From the NCBI GenBank assembly GCA_026706165.1, contig JAPOZF010000283.1, positions 1 through 23,441 of the forward strand: a stretch of DNA of 23,441 nucleotides, in the 5' to 3' direction. A program made the position numbers and the translations under genes. The first letter of the stretch is position 1. Each line of letters begins with the position of its first letter. This stretch comes from Gemmatimonadota bacterium (lineage in GTDB: Bacteria > Latescibacterota > UBA2968 > UBA8231). Shown here in pieces: positions 14,857-21,000 of this stretch. Below the pieces are notes generated by a model that was not told the origin of the DNA, ran no database searches, and worked only from the letters and a program-made list of their open reading frames with translations.

Positions 14857-14954
14857 GCCCGACCCAGGCACGCAACGCCCCGGCCGCCGCTCCGGCCCCC
14901 GCCAACGACCTCAGTGGCCTCGGCCCGGACCTCGACGACGAAATCCCCTGGTAG
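14484..14954 (+). CDS. ssb: Single-stranded DNA-binding protein 3, 156 aa, canonical acidic tip
   Basis: The OB-fold is nearly identical to SSB 2 (12386-12838), with small changes such as RVVTFQDGVVDMLEKH and KLRTTKWQDANGND. Unlike SSB 2 it retains a proper C-terminal tip: residues 139-156 read PANDLSGLGPDLDDEIPW, ending D-D-E-I-P-W, close to the canonical D-D-D-I-P-F that recruits replication and repair proteins. It is therefore the best candidate for the fully functional SSB of the element. It carries the same leader and ribosome binding site as SSB 2 and is followed by a UUCG-loop terminator at 14989. Confidence 0.95.
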   Translation: MAYGMNLVILVGHLGRDVEIRNTRSGGKVANLNLATDESYIDKQSGQKVDKAEWHRVVTFQDGVVDMLEKHATKGRKVQVTGKLRTTKWQDANGNDRYTTEVLIAPGGPMSPGGSIQFLDKPDNGPTQARNAPAAAPAPANDLSGLGPDLDDEIPW

Positions 14955-14988
14955 GGCTTACTCCTCCCTCCCGTGTCCTCCCCACTGG

Positions 14989-15022
14989 CGGGTCGTCGCT
15001 TCGGCGGCGGCCCGTCTCTTTT
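14989..15022 (+). terminator. Rho-independent terminator after ssb 3, C(UUCG)G loop
   Basis: An 11-bp stem (14989-14999 with 15004-15014, two U-G pairs) closes the very stable C(UUCG)G tetraloop and is followed by TCTCTTTT. Confidence 0.9.
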
Positions 15023-15083
15023 CGCCGGCCGCTTGAGTTTAAGGCCAGCTTTTTCGCGCGCAAATGAACCCTTGCAGGAGACG
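14989..15083 (+). repeat. Terminator-leader module type 2, copy 1
   Basis: The hairpin, then CGGCCGCTTGAGTTT, then CAAATGAACCCT and GGAGAC recur in the same order and spacing at 15539-15634. Each module ends just before the start codon of a gene (15088 and 15641). Confidence 0.75.
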
Positions 15084-15087
15084 CCAG

Positions 15088-15516
15088 ATGTTGCTCGCCC
15101 ACCTCCCGAACCGCTCCCCCTTCGCGCGCCATCATCCCCCCTCCGACCGCTCGCTTGAGGCTCCCCATCTTCCCTTCACCCTCATCTGCCGCGACGCCCA
15201 CGACGAGAATTCCTGTCTCGCCTTCCGCCGCTACGCCTACCTCGAGGACTGCATCCACGACCTCCGCCTTGCGCTCAACGAAATCTATGACGACGCCGAC
15301 GTGCGCTATTCACGGGACCCCGACACCGTCGATGACCTCTCCCACATCCTCGACATCTACGCCCACGGCGACCATCGCCTGTCGGTGACCACTACCGGCT
15401 ACGAGGTCCACGAAACCGGCCCCTGGTGGCAGGTCTGGGACTTCCTCGGGAAACCCTTCGTCCTCTACACGCCCGACACCGATCCCTCGCGCTTCCCCGA
15501 TATCTTTCCGTTCTGA
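15088..15516 (+). CDS. Hypothetical protein, 142 aa
   Basis: The ATG at 15088 is chosen over one at 15064 because AGGAG ends 7 bases before it. The protein has a basic N-terminal stretch, then RDAHDENSCLAFRRYAYLED, CIHDLRLALNEIYDDADVRY, HILDIYAHGDHRLSVTT and a Trp-rich PWWQVWDFLGKPFVLY. It looks like a compact alpha/beta protein of unknown family. It ends RFPDIFPF, so like SSB 3 and the next gene product it finishes with an acidic-hydrophobic-Pro-aromatic end. It is bracketed by type 2 terminator-leader modules. Confidence 0.65.
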   Translation: MLLAHLPNRSPFARHHPPSDRSLEAPHLPFTLICRDAHDENSCLAFRRYAYLEDCIHDLRLALNEIYDDADVRYSRDPDTVDDLSHILDIYAHGDHRLSVTTTGYEVHETGPWWQVWDFLGKPFVLYTPDTDPSRFPDIFPF

Positions 15517-15538
15517 CTGCACATCGCCACCGCCTTTC

Positions 15539-15575
15539 CGGGTCGTCGCTTCCCTGCGGCGGCCCGTTCCTTTTT
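15539..15575 (+). terminator. Rho-independent terminator after the 15088 gene
   Basis: The 11-bp stem (15539-15549 with 15556-15566) closes a 6-base loop TTCCCT and is followed by TTCCTTTTT. The stem sequence is the same as at 14989; only the loop differs. Confidence 0.88.
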
Positions 15576-15634
15576 GTCGGCCGCTGGAGTTTCAGCAGAG
15601 CTTGTCACCGGACAAATGAACCCTGGCGAGGAGA
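15539..15634 (+). repeat. Terminator-leader module type 2, copy 2
   Basis: Partner of 14989-15083. The shared blocks are the stem, CGGCCGCTGGAGTTT (one base different), CAAATGAACCCT at 15613-15624 and GAGGAGAC before ATG 15641. Confidence 0.75.
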
Positions 15635-15640
15635 CAGAAC

Positions 15641-15925
15641 ATGGGTTGGAAATGCGATGACTGCGGCGACCGCGGCCTCGAAACCGGCGCCCTCTGGTGC
15701 CCGGACTGCGGCAGCCGAAACGTGGCCGCCACCGACGCCGACGGCCTCACCGCTGCCGACCGGCGCGCGCAGTTCGAGATGAACTGCGAGGCCTTCGGCA
15801 TCGACCCGGCTTCCGTTCCCTACGTCGACAAACCCGCCGGATACGGCCTCCCACCGCGCGCATCCCGACCCGCCAACGACAATTTCCCACCGCACCCCGA
15901 CCTGAACAACAGCGTCCCGTTCTGA
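15641..15925 (+). CDS. Zinc-ribbon protein with SSB-like C-terminal tail, 94 aa
   Basis: GAGGAG precedes ATG 15641. The N-terminus has a four-cysteine zinc ribbon, C5-D-D-C8 and C20-P-D-C23. A helix (DRRAQFEMNCEAFGIDPASV) follows. The last 18 residues (77-94) read PANDNFPPHPDLNNSVPF. They align without gaps with the tail of SSB 3 (residues 139-156), sharing PAND, then PDL, then x-[IV]-P-aromatic at the end. The acidic pair of the SSB tip is replaced by Asn-Asn. The protein may compete with or imitate the SSB tip, or simply share a recombined tail. Family not recognised; zinc binding is inferred from the cysteines. Confidence 0.7.
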   Translation: MGWKCDDCGDRGLETGALWCPDCGSRNVAATDADGLTAADRRAQFEMNCEAFGIDPASVPYVDKPAGYGLPPRASRPANDNFPPHPDLNNSVPF

Positions 15926-15946
15926 GCTCATCACCGCCAAATCAAA

Positions 15947-15980
15947 GGCCGGCGCCACCCCAGCGCCGGCCATGCTTTTT
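15947..15980 (+). terminator. Rho-independent terminator, probably bidirectional
   Basis: GGCCGGCGC (15947-15955) pairs with GCGCCGGCC (15963-15971), followed by ATGCTTTTT. On the reverse strand the same hairpin is followed by TTTGATTT, so it may also end transcription of the reverse-strand gene at 15998-16357. Confidence 0.85.
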
Positions 15981-15997
15981 GCCCTGTTTCGGCGCCC

Positions 15998-16357
15998 CTA
16001 TTCCGCCGCTTCCGCACGCGCCCGACGCAGCAGCTCCCAGACATTTTCCTCGCTCACGTCCAGCCCCCGACGCTCCAGACTCTCCGCCAGCTGCGAGGCC
16101 GTCACCCCCCGCTCGTGCTGCCGAACCAGGTCTTCCGACAGCCGCTCCAGCACATCATCCACCGTCATCAGGTTCGGCCGAAGGCTCCCGTTATCCTCCC
16201 TGATCGCTTCAAAATCGATGTCCGATTCCTTGTACCGCTTCGGAGCCCGCCTCTGTCTTTTCTGCCCGCCTTCTTCCGCCATCCTATCCTCTCCCTTCCT
16301 GCCTTCACCCGCATCCTGCGTCATCTCATATGACAGGATTTGAAGTCCTTTCCTCAC
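15998..16357 (-). CDS. Small charged DNA-binding-like protein, 119 aa, divergent from the mobilisation operon
   Basis: The N-terminal half is highly charged (GEGRKGEDRMAEEGGQKRQR). The C-terminal half, RLSEDLVRQHERGVTASQLA followed by ESLERRGLDVSEENVWELLR, resembles a helix-turn-helix unit of the form G-x-T-x-x-x-x-A-x-x-L-x-x-x-G-x-x-V-S, as in small plasmid regulators and mobilisation accessory proteins. The start is uncertain: GTG at 16357 with GGAAGG upstream, or internal ATGs further on. Transcription runs away from the relaxase genes across a shared intergenic region, a layout typical of regulators acting on that region. A specific family is not recognised. Confidence 0.6.
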   Translation of the reverse strand: MRKGLQILSYEMTQDAGEGRKGEDRMAEEGGQKRQRRAPKRYKESDIDFEAIREDNGSLRPNLMTVDDVLERLSEDLVRQHERGVTASQLAESLERRGLDVSEENVWELLRRARAEAAE

Positions 16358-16594
16358 CGTTTTCCAATCCTTCCGTCAACCCCTACCACACCATCGATAT
16401 CCCTTCCACGGTGCCTTCATTGGAGTTTCCCACCGATATCCCGATCATCCCAAAATCTGCTTGAAGTCTTGAGGTAACTAGAATATTGAGAGTTAAAGCC
16501 TTACCACACCGTTGCCCCGCGGGGTTTTATTCCAAGAAGATACTGCCTTTTCGATGGTCCCATTCGCTACCTCCAACCGGGAATTTCAGCCATC
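16358..16594. other. AT-richer divergent intergenic region; candidate oriT and operator
   Basis: This 237-base gap is visibly richer in A and T than its surroundings. It separates a reverse-strand regulator-like gene from the relaxase operon. It contains a direct repeat CCA(T/C)CGATATCCC at 16391-16403 and 16430-16442, a second repeat TACCACACC at 16384-16392 and 16502-16510, and a perfect palindrome CCCCGCGGGG (16515-16524) followed by TTTTA. TTGAAG (16461-16466) with TATTGA 17 bases on is a weak promoter candidate. Position, repeats and composition fit an origin of transfer, but no known nick sequence was recognised. Confidence 0.4.
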
Positions 16595-16840
16595 ATGCAC
16601 CAAGCAGGCCGCAAGCGCCAGAACTACTCAGGCCAGGCACGCCAGCACCGCGCGCACACCCTCAAGGTCTACCTCGACAGCGAGGAGCGAGCCGCACTCC
16701 GGCGCCTCGCTCGCGAAATGGGCATCTCCGACAGCTACGCCGCCACCCTCGCGATAAGGCAGTTCCGCGCCATCGTCGAGGCCGAAAAGATCGACGGCGA
16801 CATCAACCACCCACCCTCTCTCCGAATCAAGCACAACTGA
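16595..16840 (+). CDS. Ribbon-helix-helix-like relaxosome accessory candidate, 81 aa
   Basis: A basic N-terminus (MHQAGRKRQNYSGQARQHRA) is followed by HTLKVYLDSEERAALRRLAR and EMGISDSYAATLAIRQFRAI. This beta-strand plus two-helix pattern is typical of CopG-like ribbon-helix-helix proteins. The TGA stop overlaps the ATG of the next gene (ATGA at 16840), so translation is coupled to the pseudo-relaxase. By position it is comparable to TrwA of R388, the ribbon-helix-helix protein that binds oriT and assists the MobF relaxase, but homology is not claimed. The ribosome binding site is weak. Confidence 0.6.
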   Translation: MHQAGRKRQNYSGQARQHRAHTLKVYLDSEERAALRRLAREMGISDSYAATLAIRQFRAIVEAEKIDGDINHPPSLRIKHN

Positions 16841-18045
16841 TGGTCGCCTTCATCTCGCGCCTTCTCAACAGTCCTGAAACGGCTGAGTACTACCTTTCTC
16901 AGCAGGCAAGCCATCGCCCGCAAACGCACTTCACGAATCAGCCTGGAGACGACCCCGACGGCGTCTGGTGGAATCCCGACGACCTCTTTGGACTAAAAGA
17001 TGGATCCCCGGTCACGCCCTTCGAGTTCCGCGCTCTCTTTCAGGGAATCGCCCCTCGAAACCCCACTCTCCAGCGCGACCCAGACACCGGGAAAAAGCTC
17101 ACGCTGAGCGCCGGGCGCTCCAACCGCTCCCCTGGCTTCGATGTCTGCATATCGCCCGACAAGACCGTCAGCGCGCTATGGGCGGTTGCAGCAGAACCGT
17201 TTCAGAAAAGACTGTCTCAGGCCCACGCCGACGCTGTGCACACTGCACTTTCTCTCGTCGTCCATCCGTATTGTTCCTGGACGCGCCACCGCCCCGATCC
17301 CAGGGCCGATCTGGAAGTGATTCCGGCGCGGATCATGGGCGCTGCGTTCCAGCGAGGAACGTCCCGAACAGGCGACCCACATCTTCGAACCCATGTACTC
17401 GTCTACAATATTTCACGCGCAGATGACGGGAAATACAGGGCCCTGCATCCTCGGCCGCTGCTCTTCTGGCAGAAAACCATCGGCGCGATCTATCGAAACG
17501 CACTTGCCTGGAATGTCACAAGGAACCTGCGCCTCGACATCGAATATCACCGATCCCACAACGAATTCTGGCGCATCCGGGGCTTTCCCGCACCGCTGAT
17601 CCGCCTCTGGTCGAGGCGGCGGCAGTCAATCCAGAACCGCGATGCGGCTCTTCCCAAACAGCATCGGCTTCGCAAGAGCAGCAAGCTCCAGAACCTACGC
17701 TGGGACTTCGAGGCCCTAGAATATATTGGCGACCCGGACAGCTTCATTGCCGCCCTTCCGCCCTTCACTCCGCCGGAGCCGGGCGACCCCCGTATCACCG
17801 ATATGGAGCGCCTCATCGACGACGTTCCCGGCCGTCTGGAGGGCGCAAAATTCCCCTGGCGCTACCCCCGCTTTGTCGCCGAAGCCGCCAATGCGACGGC
17901 AGGTCTGAGACCTCCCGAGGACGCACTAGCCCTCGCAGACAAGATCGCAGCCGACCCCCGCATCGTGCAGCTCGAACGCCACAACAATACGCCCGATTAT
18001 CGAGCGCGGCTGCATCACACCCGCCTCTACGCGCTGGCTACCTGA
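16840..18045 (+). CDS. Standalone MobF-like relaxase domain with degraded active site (pseudo-relaxase), 401 aa
   Basis: The protein aligns along its length with the first part of the relaxase at 18061: AEYYLSQQASHRPQ, DPDGVWWNP, F-D-V-C-I-S-P-D-K-T-V-S-A-L-W-A, CSWTRHRPDPRADLEVIPA. MobF enzymes need N-terminal tyrosines and three histidines for metal. Here Y17-Y18 remain, but the second Tyr pair (Y31-Y32 in the neighbour) is F31-T32. The first His of the metal site (F-Q-H in the neighbour) is R172, and the second (H-T-H) is R183; only H185 is left. No helicase domain follows. The protein is open and long, so it is kept under some constraint or decayed recently. Its base composition is less GC-rich than its neighbour. 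A structural or regulatory role at oriT, or an immunity-like competitor, are possibilities; nicking activity is unlikely. Confidence 0.8.
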   Translation: MVAFISRLLNSPETAEYYLSQQASHRPQTHFTNQPGDDPDGVWWNPDDLFGLKDGSPVTPFEFRALFQGIAPRNPTLQRDPDTGKKLTLSAGRSNRSPGFDVCISPDKTVSALWAVAAEPFQKRLSQAHADAVHTALSLVVHPYCSWTRHRPDPRADLEVIPARIMGAAFQRGTSRTGDPHLRTHVLVYNISRADDGKYRALHPRPLLFWQKTIGAIYRNALAWNVTRNLRLDIEYHRSHNEFWRIRGFPAPLIRLWSRRRQSIQNRDAALPKQHRLRKSSKLQNLRWDFEALEYIGDPDSFIAALPPFTPPEPGDPRITDMERLIDDVPGRLEGAKFPWRYPRFVAEAANATAGLRPPEDALALADKIAADPRIVQLERHNNTPDYRARLHHTRLYALAT

Positions 18046-18060
18046 GCAGCGCTTCCGGTC

Positions 18061-21000
18061 ATGGTCGCTACCCTCGGAAAGGTATCCAGCGCCAGAGAAA
18101 GCGCCGACTACTATATCCACTCTCAGGCCTCCCATCGGCCCGCCCAGGAGTATTACCTCGCAGGCGAAGAGCCCGACGGCGTCTGGTACAACCCGCACGG
18201 CATGTTCGACCTGAAGGATGGGGACAGGGTCCTGGCCGACGCCTTCTACACGCTCCATAGCGGTTTCCATCCCCGCAATCCGCCGCTCGACTTCCGACCG
18301 CGGCACAGCCAGAAGCTCACCCAGAACGCCGGCAGGGAGAATCGGACCGCTGCATTCGACCTCACGTTTTCTGCGGACAAAACAGTCTCGGCAGTGTGGG
18401 CCATGGCCAAGCCCGAACTGCGCGCCGAGATCGCCAAGGCGCACGAGGACGCCGTCCGCTCCGCGCTCGATCTCATCGTCAAGGAGCACTGTTCCTGGAC
18501 CCGGCACCGCCCGGACCCCAACGCCGATCACCAGGTCATTCCGGCCAAGCTCATGGCCGCAACCTTCCAGCACCACTCCTCCCGCGCAAACGACCCGCAA
18601 CTGCACACGCACGCCGTCATTTTCAACTTCACGCAGGCCGAGGACGGCAAGTTCCGCTCCCTCCATGCGCAGCCGCTTTATGTCTGGATGCGCACCGCCG
18701 GGTCCGTCTATCGCAACGCTCTGGCATACAACCTCCGCCAGCTCGGCTTCGACACCGAGCGCCATGGCCGGAAGGAAGAGATGATCCGGATCAAGGGCGA
18801 TCTGGACGAAATCGTGCGCGTCTGGTCGAAGCGCCGCCGGATGATCGTCGCGGCCGCTCGCCAGCTCGGATTGACCACTGCCGACAATCCCGGGCTCGCG
18901 GAGCGCATCAACAAGCGCACACGCGACGCCAAGGAACAAGGCGTCGATCCGCTCGCCAGGGACCTCCGCTGGGATATCGAATCCAGCACCGTCTACGAAG
19001 ACCCGGACGGGTTCATCGAAAGCCTGCGGACCTATATTGCGATCGAGCAGGGCGACCCCGTTGTCGAAGAGATGGTGCGCGAGCTCCGCGCCATTCCGGA
19101 GAAGCTCACCGAGCAGGAAGCGGTCTGGAAGATCACCGACGTCATGCAGGAAGTGGCGCTGGTAACCGCCGGCGTCGTGCAGCCTGAGTCCATTGCTGCC
19201 GTCACCGAAAGGGTCCTGGAATATACCGATGTCGTCGAGCTCGACCGCTGGGGCGACGGGCCCAATGTGCAAGCCGATCTCGCTCACACGCGCGTCTTCT
19301 CGACACCCGCCCAGCTCGAACGCGAACGGAATATCCAGCACCTCGCGGGCGCCCTCGACCTGCAGCCGACGGCAGCAATTCCGGACGAAATGATAGACGC
19401 GCATCTCGCCCAGCTGGACGCTGCCGGTTACCCCCTCAGCGAGGAGCAGGTCGCCGCGATACGTCGCGCATGCGGACCGCAGCGCAACCTCATCGTCGAA
19501 GGCGCGGCCGGTTCCGGCAAGACCACGACGCTCGTTCCCGTCGCCGAGCTCGCGCACAAGGCCGGCTGGAAAGTGTACGGAACCGCAAACTCATGGCTCA
19601 CCAGCAAGGCGCTCCAGACCGAGTGCCGCATCCCCGCCTGGTGCATGAAGACGGTCCTCAATCGATACCGCCGCGGCACGCTCGACTTCGACGACCGCTC
19701 CCTCATCATCGTCGACGAAGCCGGACAGTTGAGCGTCCGGCAGACCGAAGCGCTCCTCAAGATTGCCCAGGAAACGGGCTGCAAGATCCTCTGGGCCGGC
19801 GATACCGGACAGCAGCAGCCGATCGAAGCCGGCCCCGGCCTGCGCCTCATGCGCGACGTCATCGGCAGCGTCGAAGTGAAGACGATCCGGCGCCAGCGGG
19901 CCGACGCCGAGGACATTCTGGTGCAGGTCCACGGCCTCGACATCGCGGAAGCGCGCGACCGTCTCGCCGGCATGACGGCCGCAGAAAAACGCCGGATCGT
20001 CGAAGACTTCCGCGCCCTGGAAGACCCTCCCGAAGTCAAGCCGTGGCAGATCGAGGCCTCCGAAGCGCTGCGAGACAAGGACCCGGCGCGCGCCATCGCC
20101 GCCTATCACGCGCGCGGCCGCATCCACCTTGCCGACGACCTCGACGACACACTGCGCACGCTCGTCGACGATTGGGAACAGCACCGGAAAGAGGCGCCCG
20201 ACGAGTCCAGCCTTGCCATAGCGCGCACCCACGCGGAACTCGGCGCCCTCACGCCCGTGCTGCGCGAGCGCTCGCTGTCGCCGGAACAGCTCGAGCGCGA
20301 GGTGCCCCTCGTCGTCGCCGGCGACAATACCGAAAAACGGCACGCCCAGCCCAAGTCGCTGCTCATCGCCCCGGGCGACCGGCTCGTCGTTCGCGTCCGC
20401 GTCCAGGACCTCGATGTCCAGAACGGAACCATCCTCACCGTCACCGATATTGCGACCGCGCATGACGAGAAAGGCAAACCCCGCCATCGCATTTCGGCTC
20501 GCACCGATGACGGCCGCGACGTCGCCTTCGACCCCGACCAGATACGCGACTGGGACCCCGAACGCGGACTGCACGGGAGGCCGCGCCTCGACTACGGCTA
20601 CGCGCTTACCTTCTCCGCCGCGCAGGGCGCGACCGTCGACCGCGCCTTCGTCCTGGCCGACGACCGCCCCGCGATCGAGACCATATACCCGGCCCTCACC
20701 AGGCACCGCGACCGCCTCGACATCTATTGCAACACAGCGCCGATCCGCCTCACGATCGCCGACGACAGGCCCGAGTCCGAGGAGGCGGGCGACGCCGACG
20801 TCACCGACGAGGAGGTCCTCCAGCGCCTGGCGAAGACCTGGAAGCGTTCCGACCCGAAGCGCGCCGCCCTCGACCACATCCTCGACCCCGTCACACGCCG
20901 CGACGGGCCCCGGATTCCCGAAGACGCCGACGAGGAGGAAATCAAGGCGAAGGGCAGCCACGCGAACCTGGTCCGTCCGGCTCCCCCGGACTCGCTCTCC

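Noticed and set aside
16391..16442. Direct repeats as a CRISPR array or replication iterons
   Set aside because: Only two copies, 39 bases apart, with no regular spacers and no cas or replication initiator gene in the window.
17926..19557. 543-codon open frame on the reverse strand over the relaxase
   Set aside because: It is antisense to the relaxase domain, which carries the conserved Tyr and His motifs; no domain is visible in the reverse frame.
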